A stretch of 13,867 nt of DNA from the NCBI GenBank assembly GCA_949739095.1, contig CATIYX010000109.1:1-13867 (forward strand). The letters are read 5' to 3'. The stretch's first letter is position 1; each line of letters starts with the position of its first letter. Positions 1 to 6,580 of this stretch are shown piece after piece. The position numbers and the translations under genes are program-made. The DNA is from an uncultured Clostridia bacterium. GTDB taxonomy: Bacteria; Bacillota; Clostridia; RUG12999. The notes under the pieces are model-generated. The model was not told the DNA's origin. It searched no databases and was given only the letters and a program-made list of their open reading frames with translations.

Positions 1-1198
1 CCACAGCGCTTTTGATATTCAGGAAACTGCCAAAGCCGCCGGCAATATAAAAAGCATCAATATCTTCGTATCGCATCTCCGCCACGTGAAGCAGCGTTTC
101 AATTCCGGCGCGGATGGCGGATTTTGCCAGCTGAAATTTGCGCACATCCTCGGGCGACAGATAGACGCCGCTTTCGTCAAAATAAAACGCGTTTTCCATA
201 TATCCGTTTTCATCAATCACGCTAAGTTTCAGCAGCGCCGCGATAGCGTCCACCAGACCGGTTCCGCAAATACCGATTGGCGGCTGCCCATCAATGGTGG
301 TAAATGAAAGTTTGCTGCCGTTTTCAAAAACTGCCTGAATTGCTCCCGATACCGCCGGCGTTCCGCAGGAAATACCCGCCCCTTCAAAACAGGGACCTGC
401 CGCCGTGGAGCAACAAAGCAGTTTTTCACCATGTTTTAACACCATTTCACCATTTGTTCCAATATCAATTAACAAGCTTCTTTCCTGTCCCATCATGCCG
501 CTTGCCAGCACAGCCGCAGTCACGTCCGCGCCGACAAATGCCGAAATACAGCGCATGAGATACGCATTTTCCTGCCACGTGCCAAACAGTGTTTCGGCAA
601 CATAGGGCGCGACCGCCAGCGATGCCGGATTGGTTTTTGTCAGCAAATGCAGCATTGCTGTGTTGCCGCAAATAACACATTTTTGGATAGAAAATCCTTC
701 CGTTAATTTGTGAATCGCTTCATGCACACGCTGGAAAAGGTTGTCTGCATTACCGACGGCAAAAGCGTCAATACGCGAAATAACGTCGGCTCCAAATTCA
801 CTTTGCGTGTTAGGAACACAAATGGATTTCACCAGTTCACACGCCGGAAACCGATAGATATATCCTGCAATGGTAGTCGTACCAATGTCAACCGCCGCGC
901 CATAGCCTTCCTGCACAAGCGGATTCCTCTTAAAATCCCGTATTATACCATCAGTTATCCCTTGAACGGAACGGATGGCGGTGGTATAATCAATAGTGGA
1001 ATCAGAAGCAATCATTGTTTTGCAGGACAAAACCTTCTTGCCATTCAAATCGATGGCGCATTTACCGCAAACGCCTCTTCCGCCGCAGGGTTTTGCCTGA
1101 ATGATACCGGCATCGGCAAGCACTTGCGCGGCAAGCACTTCCTGCTCATATTCCTGTGTGAAACATTGGTCTTTTGTTTGGATGGTTACTGTAAACAA
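1..1198 (-). CDS. Corrinoid-protein reductive activator (RACo-type, 2Fe-2S + ASKHA), 3' end cut by window edge
   Basis: An intact frame of 399 codons runs leftward off the window without a stop. Residues 1-60 form a ferredoxin-like 2Fe-2S domain with four cysteines: C38, C44 and C47 (motif CGGRGVCGKC) and C59. An ASKHA (actin/Hsp70-like ATPase) domain follows, with DIGTTT at 104-109, DIGTNGEM at 245-252, AAGPCFEGAGI at 266-276 and IAGGFG at 385-390. Family members use ATP to drive reduction of inactive Co(II) corrinoid proteins to Co(I). The likely client is the corrinoid protein at 2505-3149. I chose the TTG start because AGGTG lies just upstream and a good promoter precedes it; an in-frame GTG at 1205-1207 lacks a ribosome site. 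The protein appears shorter than classical RACo/RamA (about 600+ residues), because ASKHA begins by residue ~100 and the usual long linker is missing. Family assignment is firm; client identity is inferred from context. Confidence 0.88.
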   Translation of the reverse strand, partial: MFTVTIQTKDQCFTQEYEQEVLAAQVLADAGIIQAKPCGGRGVCGKCAIDLNGKKVLSCKTMIASDSTIDYTTAIRSVQGITDGIIRDFKRNPLVQEGYGAAVDIGTTTIAGYIYRFPACELVKSICVPNTQSEFGADVISRIDAFAVGNADNLFQRVHEAIHKLTEGFSIQKCVICGNTAMLHLLTKTNPASLAVAPYVAETLFGTWQENAYLMRCISAFVGADVTAAVLASGMMGQERSLLIDIGTNGEMVLKHGEKLLCCSTAAGPCFEGAGISCGTPAVSGAIQAVFENGSKLSFTTIDGQPPIGICGTGLVDAIAALLKLSVIDENGYMENAFYFDESGVYLSPEDVRKFQLAKSAIRAGIETLLHVAEMRYEDIDAFYIAGGFGSFLNIKSAV

Positions 1199-1224
1199 CG
1201 CAGACACCTCGCAATCTTTCTTCT

Positions 1225-1253
1225 ATCATACTAGATTTTATTGCTTTTTTCAA
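1225..1253 (-). promoter_or_regulatory. Sigma-A promoter of the reductive-activator gene
   Basis: On the minus strand, TTGAAA (1248-1253) and TATGAT (1225-1230) are separated by exactly 17 bp, each one base from consensus. Transcription would start near 1218, giving a leader of about 20 nt that just holds the AGGTG ribosome site before the TTG start at 1198. Confidence 0.75.
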
Positions 1254-1355
1254 TTCCATTGCAAAAAGAATCAAATATTTTACAAAAAAGAATAACAAGT
1301 TTCTATCATTTGGCGGTCAAAACGAATAAAATAAAACTTGAAAGGATGAACCCCT

Positions 1356-2486
1356 ATGCTTAACAAGCGTATGCAGCATTTTTCAGCGCTGCTCGGCATT
1401 GACACGAATCTTTTTGACGTTCGGCTGAAAGAGTTTTCGGTGTTCGGCAACACCTTTTGCAGCCGCTGTCCCCACCGCTGTGATTATAAAAACACGCATC
1501 TCTATGGCTGCTATGAATCAGTGCGCTGGGACAACAAATATATTTACTACTGCCCTATGGATTTTATTTTTGTTGCTGTTCCGGTTGCTGATGAATTTGA
1601 TATTTTAAGCAGCGGGGTTATCCTCGGTCCGATTCTGATGGGCGATTTGGAGGATTTTGAAGAGACCTATTCCCTGCCGCACATGGAAACTGCCAAGGTA
1701 AACGATTTAGCGGAAATTGCTTCCGCTGTATTTTGTACTGTTTTGGAGGAAACCATGCCGGACGCGACCGCTGATTTTCTCAACACGATTTATCGGGAAC
1801 TGGAAATATTGCCGGAAAACGGCAATTACCCTATCGACCTTGAGAAAAAATTACAATCTGCAATTACCGACGGCGATGGAAAAAGTGCACGAGAATATTT
1901 AAACCGGCTTTTGGGTGAAATCTTTTTTCAGTCTAACGGTGATTTTGGCGTCATTAAAGCGCGTGCACTGGAGCTTTTGGTGCTGCTTTCCCGTTCCGCA
2001 ATTGAAGGCGGCGCGGACTCTTCGCAGATATTCCATCTGAATAATAACTATATTAAAGAAATTGACCGGTTTGACAGTCTGGAAAAACTAAGTCTTTGGC
2101 TGTCCAGCGTCATCAACCGTTTTGTCAGCTATGTTTTTGAATTTGGCGACATTAAACACGCAGATACCATGCACAAAATCACTGCATTTATTAAAAGCAA
2201 CTATATGCATAAAATTTCGCTAGGCGATATTGCGGAGCATGTTTATATGAGCAAATCCTATATCAGCAAGATTTTCAATGAAGAAATGCATATGAGTATT
2301 TCTTCTTATATTAACAAAGTCCGTATTGACAAAAGCAAACATTTGCTTTTGGACGATTCCATGACAATTGCCGATATCGCAAGTCTGACCGGTTTTGAAG
2401 ACCAAAGTTATTTTACCAAACAGTTCAAAACCGCAACGGGTCTTTCTCCGAAAAAATTCAGGGAACGGCACACAGCGGTTACATAA
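1356..2486 (+). CDS. AraC-family transcriptional regulator with N-terminal PocR-like sensor domain
   Basis: This 376-residue protein is a DNA-binding regulator, very likely of the adjacent methyl-transfer genes. Residues ~10-140 resemble the PocR ligand-binding domain: a cysteine cluster (C35, C38, C42, C52), then YIYYCPMDF with C66, then an FVAVPV strand. Residues ~273-372 form the double helix-turn-helix of AraC/XylS proteins, with SLGDIAEHVYMSKSYISKIF and TIADIASLTGFEDQSYFTKQ as the two recognition units and the usual TGLSPKKFR ending. PocR domains sense small molecules (PocR itself responds to propanediol); the ligand here is unknown. The ATG has AAAGGATG upstream. Only 18 nt separate its stop from the corrinoid gene, so the regulator is probably the first gene of that operon and could control its own synthesis and the divergent activator gene. 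Confidence 0.9.
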   Translation: MLNKRMQHFSALLGIDTNLFDVRLKEFSVFGNTFCSRCPHRCDYKNTHLYGCYESVRWDNKYIYYCPMDFIFVAVPVADEFDILSSGVILGPILMGDLEDFEETYSLPHMETAKVNDLAEIASAVFCTVLEETMPDATADFLNTIYRELEILPENGNYPIDLEKKLQSAITDGDGKSAREYLNRLLGEIFFQSNGDFGVIKARALELLVLLSRSAIEGGADSSQIFHLNNNYIKEIDRFDSLEKLSLWLSSVINRFVSYVFEFGDIKHADTMHKITAFIKSNYMHKISLGDIAEHVYMSKSYISKIFNEEMHMSISSYINKVRIDKSKHLLLDDSMTIADIASLTGFEDQSYFTKQFKTATGLSPKKFRERHTAVT

Positions 2487-2504
2487 AAAACAAGGAGAAA
2501 CGCC

Positions 2505-3149
2505 ATGAGTATTTTAAACGAAATCAGTACGCTGCTGCAAAAGGGCAGAGCGCCTAAAGTGAAAGAATTGGTGGAACAAGCGATTGCAGAAGGCATTGCG
2601 CCGCAGGAAGTTTTGGAGGAAGGACTGCTCAGCGGTATGTCCATTGTCGGAGAAAAGTTCAAAAAGAACGAGGTATTTGTGCCGGAGGTGTTGATTGCTG
2701 CGCGGGCAATGAATGCCGGTGTGGAAATCCTCCGTCCTCATCTTATCTCCGCGGGTGTGAAAACCAAAGGTTCTGTCGTAATTGGAACTGTCAAAGGCGA
2801 CATGCATGACATCGGCAAAAACATTGTGAAAATGATGTTGGAAGGAAAAGGTCTGGAAGTGATTGACTTGGGCGTTGACGTTCCGCCGGAACGTTTTATT
2901 GAACAGGCAAAGGAGCATAATGTTAACATCATATGCTGTTCCGCACTTCTAACGACCACCATGAATGAAATGAAAACGGTTGTGGAAAAAGCAAAAGACG
3001 CCGGTATTCACGAATCAGTTAAAATCATGATTGGCGGCGCTCCTGTGACGCAGCAATTCTGCGAAAGCATCGGCGCGGATTTTTATACGCCTGACGCCGC
3101 CACCTGTTCTGATGTCGCGCTGAAAATCTGCTGCGGCGAAATTGCGTAA
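2505..3149 (+). CDS. Methyltransferase-associated corrinoid (B12-binding) protein
   Basis: A 214-residue cobamide carrier of the MtaC/MtbC/MttC type. Residues ~1-85 are the four-helix cap, with the family signature MSIVGEKFKKNEVFVPEVLIA at about 45-65. Residues ~88-214 are the Rossmann-like B12 domain, with GTVKGDMHDIGKNIV at 94-108 carrying the D-x-H-x-x-G motif (D99, H101, G104), where H101 is the expected lower cobalt ligand. An SALL loop near 146 and IGGAPVT near 176 also fit the fold. The protein shuttles a methyl group from a substrate methyltransferase to the acceptor methyltransferase encoded next. A strong AAGGAG precedes the ATG. The length is typical. The primary substrate cannot be told from this protein alone, since methanol, methylamine and methoxy-arene systems share the family. 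Confidence 0.93.
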   Translation: MSILNEISTLLQKGRAPKVKELVEQAIAEGIAPQEVLEEGLLSGMSIVGEKFKKNEVFVPEVLIAARAMNAGVEILRPHLISAGVKTKGSVVIGTVKGDMHDIGKNIVKMMLEGKGLEVIDLGVDVPPERFIEQAKEHNVNIICCSALLTTTMNEMKTVVEKAKDAGIHESVKIMIGGAPVTQQFCESIGADFYTPDAATCSDVALKICCGEIA

Positions 3150-3168
3150 CATAAGGAGATTTATCGTG

Positions 3169-4179
3169 ATGAATATGAAACAATGGCTGGAAGATATCAA
3201 ACAAACACCCCGAAAAAAAGCAATGCCTATTTTGTCTTTTCCAAGTGTCAGTCTACTGGACGTGACCGTCAAGGAACTGACGGACAGCAGCGAGCTTCAG
3301 GCAAAAGGCATGAAACTGATTGCGGATAGCAAAGACACCCTTGCGTCTGTGAGCATGATGGATTTATCCGTGGAAGCAGAAGCGTTCGGCGCGCAGGTAC
3401 GGTTTTCCGATGACGAAGTACCCACCGTTATCGGCGCACTTGTCACTTCCCCCGAAGAAGCGGAGGCGCTGGCAGTGCCGGATATCACTGCTGCAAGATG
3501 CGGCAAATACATAAAGGCAGCGCAGACCGCCTGCACCCTCATTACAGACCGTCCGGTTTTCGCCGGCGTTATCGGACCATTTTCGCTTGCCGGACGGCTG
3601 ATGGACGTCAGTGAAGCCATGATTTATTGCTATACCGAGCCGGAAATGGTGCATACTGTCCTACAAAAAGCCGCTGATTTTTTAATACAATATATTTCCG
3701 CCTATAAAGAGAGCGGCGCAAATGGTGTTGTCATGGCGGAGCCGCTAACCGGTATGCTGTCGCCCGATTTGGCAAAGGAGTTTTCTGAACGCTATGTACG
3801 GCAGATTGTGGAAGCCGTGCAAACAGACGATTTCATTGTGATTTACCACAACTGCGGAAACAATGTTTTGCTGATGATGGACTCTATTTTGTCCACCAAA
3901 GCAGCTGCCTATCATTTCGGCAATGCGGTGTCCATGAAAGAAGTGCTCCAGAAAGTGCCAAGCGGCACGGTTGTGATGGGAAATGTTGATCCTGCAGGGC
4001 AGATTAGAAGCGGAACGCCGGAATCGGTCAAGGCGGAAACAAAACGTATCTTATCAGAGTGCCACGCGTATCCGAATTTTGTGATTTCCTCCGGCTGCGA
4101 TATTCCGCCCGCCAGCAGTTGGAATAATATAGATGCGTTTTTTGATGCAGTAGCCGAGTTTTATCGCGAAACATTATAA
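3169..4179 (+). CDS. UroD/MtaA-family cobamide-dependent methyltransferase
   Basis: A 336-residue TIM-barrel protein of the uroporphyrinogen decarboxylase superfamily, in the methyltransferase branch (MtaA, MtbA, CmuA) rather than the haem enzyme. The zinc-binding signature of that branch is present: H227 and C229 in IYHNCGNN, and C310 in ISSGCDIPP. In methanogens these enzymes move methyl from the corrinoid protein to coenzyme M; bacteria generally lack that cofactor, so the acceptor here is probably tetrahydrofolate or another thiol (inference). An upstream TTG at 3142 would overlap the corrinoid gene and has no ribosome site; AAGGAG at 3153-3158 serves GTG 3166 or ATG 3169, and I prefer ATG because family proteins begin with a similar MNMK-type N-terminus. 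It lies 19 nt after the corrinoid gene, in one operon. Confidence 0.88.
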   Translation: MNMKQWLEDIKQTPRKKAMPILSFPSVSLLDVTVKELTDSSELQAKGMKLIADSKDTLASVSMMDLSVEAEAFGAQVRFSDDEVPTVIGALVTSPEEAEALAVPDITAARCGKYIKAAQTACTLITDRPVFAGVIGPFSLAGRLMDVSEAMIYCYTEPEMVHTVLQKAADFLIQYISAYKESGANGVVMAEPLTGMLSPDLAKEFSERYVRQIVEAVQTDDFIVIYHNCGNNVLLMMDSILSTKAAAYHFGNAVSMKEVLQKVPSGTVVMGNVDPAGQIRSGTPESVKAETKRILSECHAYPNFVISSGCDIPPASSWNNIDAFFDAVAEFYRETL

Positions 4180-4191
4180 ATGGGGACAGTT

Positions 4192-4220
4192 CCTCAATGA
4201 TTATGAGGGAATCATTGAGG
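4192..4220. repeat. Hairpin repeat, 11-bp perfect arms
   Basis: CCTCAATGATT (4192-4202) and its exact reverse complement (4210-4220) flank a 7-nt loop, starting 12 nt after the methyltransferase stop. It is preceded by TGGGGACAGTT. There is no T-run, so it is not a standard terminator; it could stabilise the mRNA 3' end or be a REP-like repeat. Confidence 0.7.
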
Positions 4221-4456
4221 TAGACCACCGCCGAAACAACCTAGAGCTCCAAAAAAGCGTTATAAGTTTCACCTATCCGAGCAAAGACTTCAAGCTATAT
4301 ACCATGGAAGAGATTCATGCGGACATGGGCAAAATCATGGATTTTGAAAAATATAAAGCAGGCATTCGTTTCTTCATGAGCGTACAGGATAAACAAGAAT
4401 CACAAAAGATTCTTGCAAGATGCTATTCATACAGACATGTTAGAAAAATAATTCAA

Positions 4457-4512
4457 AGGGCTGCGACGAACCGGTTTCCCAATCGGACGTATTCCGCAGC
4501 CCTATTTTTTAT
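4457..4512 (+). terminator. Intrinsic terminator
   Basis: AGGGCTGCG (4457-4465) pairs perfectly with CGCAGCCCT (4495-4503), followed directly by a T-rich run (ATTTTTT, 4504-4510). The 29-nt loop is long but holds a smaller CCG/CGG pairing. It would end transcription from the methyl-transfer operon before the next promoter. Confidence 0.8.
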
Positions 4513-4534
4513 AGTATTTCAGCGATTTTTTGTT

Positions 4535-4563
4535 TTGACATTTGCAGGAAATTGGTGTATAAT
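4535..4563 (+). promoter_or_regulatory. Perfect-consensus sigma-A promoter
   Basis: TTGACA (4535-4540), a 17-bp spacer and TATAAT (4558-4563) match the housekeeping consensus at all 12 positions. Transcription should start near 4570. Such a promoter implies very strong constitutive transcription, more typical of stable RNA genes than of a regulatory-protein operon. Confidence 0.9.
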
Positions 4564-4569
4564 ATAGTT

Positions 4570-4790
4570 TAGGAAAGTAATGCCAACTGTCTTTTGCTGG
4601 CAGTGGGCAATGTTTTATGTTCAGCGGAGTTAAACAAAGGAGAATTGAACTCCATGTGCCGTGCGGGAGCAGATTTTTCTGTAAGTAAGGAAAAAATACG
4701 CTGGAACACCAGTGTCTTTCAAGTATTTTTAACGCAGCATACAGGTAAACTTGCCCCGGAGACCGCATGAGGTTCGACTCTCCTTTGCTT
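4570..4790 (+). ncRNA. Structured RNA candidate (6S-like rod or operon leader)
   Basis: Directly after the consensus promoter, no protein frame is evident but the RNA can fold into a long irregular rod. By inspection, these pairings stack from outside in: 4635-4643 with 4779-4787 (9 bp), 4645-4650 with 4772-4777 (6 bp, one G-U), 4653-4658 with 4764-4769 (6 bp, one G-U), 4664-4672 with 4751-4758 (8 bp, one bulge), 4679-4683 with 4740-4744, 4692-4699 with 4723-4730 (8 bp), and a tip hairpin at 4700-4713 with loop AACA. Near the 5' end a separate hairpin is possible at about 4583-4610. The rod with internal loops and the strong promoter recall 6S RNA, which binds RNA polymerase, but I see no diagnostic sequence. 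It may instead be the leader of the downstream operon. The 3' end is not sharply defined; no clear terminator follows. Confidence 0.5.
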
Positions 4791-4852
4791 ATCCTCTTCT
4801 GCTGAATACGCCGGCTATGCTGCTTTTACTTTTGTCTGCTGACGGATAAGTC

Positions 4853-4875
4853 CTTACCGAAAATCGGACGGTAAG
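4853..4875 (+). promoter_or_regulatory. Hairpin in the 5' leader of the CarD-like gene
   Basis: CTTACCG (4853-4859) pairs with CGGTAAG (4869-4875); the loop also allows an alternative CCGA/TCGG pairing. There is no T-run. The stretch 4791-4914 otherwise holds only the GGGAGG ribosome site at 4896-4901. I see no convincing second promoter there, so the operon is probably read from the promoter at 4535. Confidence 0.4.
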
Positions 4876-4914
4876 AGCAAAAAGCTGCGAAAATTGGGAG
4901 GAAGTGTAAAGCCT

Positions 4915-5391
4915 ATGTACAGCATTGGAGATAAAATTTCTTATCCCATGCATGGCGCTGGAATTGTAGAAGCAATCGAGGACAAAGAAGTAATGGGTGA
5001 AGTGCAGCGGTATTATGTGATTAAAATGTCGTATGACAACATGACAGTCATGCTGCCTACCAAGCCGCACGGCGCGAAACTGACGCGCTACATCATCAGC
5101 ACAGATGAAGCTGAAAAGGTGCTGGAATATTTCTCTAGCTACCAAGAAAATGTCTGCGAGAACTGGAACAAACGTTACCGTGAAAATGTAGACCGCATCA
5201 AAAGCGGCGATATTTATGAAGTGGCACAGGTGGTGAAAACCCTTATGTGTCGCGACAAACTGAAAGGGCTTTCCTCTTCCGAACGAAAAATGCTCTCCAG
5301 TGCAAAACATATTCTCATCAGCGAACTGATTTTAGCAAAAAATTGTTCCAAGGATGAAATGGAACAAACGTTGATTCGATTGGCAGGCTGA
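4915..5391 (+). CDS. CarD/CdnL-TRCF-interaction-domain family transcriptional regulator
   Basis: A 158-residue protein. The N-terminal half (residues 1-60, beginning MYSIGDKISYPMHGAGIVEA) is the Tudor-like RNA-polymerase-interaction domain shared by CarD, CdnL and the Mfd/TRCF protein; such domains bind the beta subunit and tune initiation. Residues ~65-158 are helical, with basic and acidic heptad-like stretches (ENWNKRYRENVDRI, LSSSERKMLSSAKHILISE) that match the DNA-binding helical domain of CarD proteins. A TTG at 4894 in the same frame was rejected because it precedes the ribosome site GGGAGG (4896-4901); the ATG fits family N-termini. It heads a cluster with ispD 7 nt downstream. In Firmicutes its exact regulon is unknown. 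Confidence 0.88.
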   Translation: MYSIGDKISYPMHGAGIVEAIEDKEVMGEVQRYYVIKMSYDNMTVMLPTKPHGAKLTRYIISTDEAEKVLEYFSSYQENVCENWNKRYRENVDRIKSGDIYEVAQVVKTLMCRDKLKGLSSSERKMLSSAKHILISELILAKNCSKDEMEQTLIRLAG

Positions 5392-5398
5392 GACAAAA

Positions 5399-6073
5399 AT
5401 GGTTATTACATGTATTGTGGCAGGCGGCAGTGGCACACGTATGGGTCATACGGTGCCCAAACAGTTTTTACCGCTTTTGGGCGCACCGGTGCTGGTGCAT
5501 ACGGTCCACCGTTTTTTAGAAATAAGCGACAACATTTTAATCGGAACTCATCCTGACTATGTGGAAGAAACAAAGCAGATGTTTCCGCAGGAAAAGGTAA
5601 CGGTACTGCCGGGCGGTAAAACGCGGATGGAAACAGTGCAAGAATTAGTTTCTGCACTGCACTGTGTAGAGGATGACGTAATTGTAACGCATGACGGCGT
5701 GCGTCCATTCGTAAGCGCACGTGTCCTGGCACAAACAGTGCAAGCGGCACAGCAGGCAGGCGCAAGCGGCGTATTTGTTCCCTGTGTAGATACCATTGCC
5801 GTATCCGAGGACGGTGCGTGGCTAAAACAGGTGCCGCCGCGCAATAAACTCTATCATGTACAAACGCCGCAAACGTTTTTATATGGAACCTTAAAACGCC
5901 TGCTGCCCTATGCGCATGAAGGGCTGACGGATTTGTGTTCTCTGGCGCTGGAACGTGGTGAAAATGTCGCCATGGTGGAAGGTGATTATTATAATATAAA
6001 ACTGACTCATCCCGATGATCTGGTGCAGGCGGAACAAATTTGCCGCCGCTATTTTGGGACGGGACAATACTGA
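5399..6073 (+). CDS. ispD: 2-C-methyl-D-erythritol 4-phosphate cytidylyltransferase
   Basis: A 224-residue cytosolic enzyme that joins CTP and methylerythritol phosphate to form CDP-ME, the third step of the non-mevalonate isoprenoid pathway. The nucleotide-binding signature is GGSGTRMGHTVPKQF (residues 9-23, with R14 and K21), followed by HDGVRPF (98-104), QTPQTF (155-160) and GDYYNIKLTHPDDL (195-208, containing the conserved lysine K201). The length is normal. The start ATG has only a weak purine-rich stretch that lies inside the end of the CarD-like gene, 7 nt after its stop, so translation is probably coupled. Its neighbour ispF acts two steps later in the same pathway, which separates it from ribitol-phosphate cytidylyltransferases of the same superfamily. 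Confidence 0.95.
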   Translation: MVITCIVAGGSGTRMGHTVPKQFLPLLGAPVLVHTVHRFLEISDNILIGTHPDYVEETKQMFPQEKVTVLPGGKTRMETVQELVSALHCVEDDVIVTHDGVRPFVSARVLAQTVQAAQQAGASGVFVPCVDTIAVSEDGAWLKQVPPRNKLYHVQTPQTFLYGTLKRLLPYAHEGLTDLCSLALERGENVAMVEGDYYNIKLTHPDDLVQAEQICRRYFGTGQY

Positions 6074-6089
6074 ATCGGGAGGGGATATC

Positions 6090-6572
6090 ATGCGGATTGG
6101 AAACGGATATGACGTACACCGCTTTGCGGCGGGACGAAAACTGATACTGGGCGGCGTAGAAATTCCGCATGAAAAAGGGTTGGACGGTCATTCAGACGCG
6201 GATGTGCTGCTGCATGCGATTATGGACGCAATGCTGGGCGCGGCGGCGCTGGGCGATATCGGACAGCATTTTCCTGATACCAATGAAGCTTACCGTGGTA
6301 TTTCCTCCATGAAATTGTTACAGCACACAGCAGCACTTTTGGAACAAGAAGGCTATGCTGTGGTGAATATTGACAGTATTATCATAGCGCAACGCCCGAA
6401 ACTCATGTCCTACCTGCCGCAAATGTGCAGTAACATTGCGCAGGCAGTCAGTCTAGATTCAAGCAGTGTTTCCGTTAAGGCAACGACAACGGAACGACTG
6501 GGGTTTGAGGGACGTGAAGAGGGAATCAGCGCGTTGGCTGTGGTTTTAATAGAACGGAAAGAAAGGATGTAG
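6090..6572 (+). CDS. ispF: 2-C-methyl-D-erythritol 2,4-cyclodiphosphate synthase
   Basis: A 160-residue homotrimeric metal enzyme that cyclises CDP-ME-2-phosphate with loss of CMP in the MEP pathway. The metal ligands D8, H10 and H42 sit in GYDVHR and DGHSDADVLLHAIMDA; the downstream GDIGQHFPDT, KATTTERLGFEGREEGISA and basic C-terminus are all standard. The frame extends upstream to 6015 inside ispD, but the real start is the ATG at 6090, which follows a strong AGGGG ribosome site and gives the family's exact N-terminus. It lies 16 nt after ispD and 8 nt before proS. ispD and ispF are separate genes here, not fused as in some bacteria. Confidence 0.97.
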   Translation: MRIGNGYDVHRFAAGRKLILGGVEIPHEKGLDGHSDADVLLHAIMDAMLGAAALGDIGQHFPDTNEAYRGISSMKLLQHTAALLEQEGYAVVNIDSIIIAQRPKLMSYLPQMCSNIAQAVSLDSSSVSVKATTTERLGFEGREEGISALAVVLIERKERM

Positions 6573-6580
6573 AACAAGAT

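Larger units (their letters stand above)
4181..4567 (+). pseudogene. Unrecognised open frame without start; probable 5'-truncated gene fragment
   Basis: The frame is open from just after a stop at 4151-4153, across the end of the methyltransferase gene, to a TAG at 4565-4567. The first methionine is at 4304 and has no ribosome binding site, so no credible start exists. From 4181 to about 4450 codon use looks protein-like (WGQFLNDYEGIIEVD at the beginning, then FTYPSKDFKLYTMEEIHADM and GIRFFMSVQDKQESQKI), while the last ~37 codons cross an intrinsic terminator and a promoter and are clearly not coding. I do not recognise the family. The best reading is the 3' remnant of a gene whose front was lost when it joined the methyltransferase operon; chance openness cannot be excluded. 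Confidence 0.45.

Noticed and set aside
710..1234. Rightward 174-codon open frame
   Set aside because: It lies antisense to the intact reductive-activator frame, whose Fe-S and ATPase motifs are unmistakable, and its translation has no recognisable features.
4304..4567. An 87-residue gene starting at the ATG at 4304
   Set aside because: There is no ribosome site, the frame is already open upstream of this ATG, and its 3' third runs through a terminator and the consensus promoter.
4740..4790. Possible cobalamin riboswitch, because GGAGACC at 4758-4764 resembles the B12 box
   Set aside because: The other conserved elements (GGTG-AA-TCC and CCCGC-ACTG) are absent, the segment pairs fully into the long rod, and a terminator separates it from the corrinoid genes.
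4570..4914. Possible proline T-box leader for the operon containing proS
   Set aside because: No GGTGG-ACCGCG T-box sequence or TGGT bulge pairing with the tRNA-Pro 3' end is present, and no terminator/antiterminator pair is visible.
5406..6191. Leftward 261-codon open frame
   Set aside because: It is antisense to ispD and ispF, both with full catalytic motifs; composition (His- and Pro-rich) is typical of a shadow frame.
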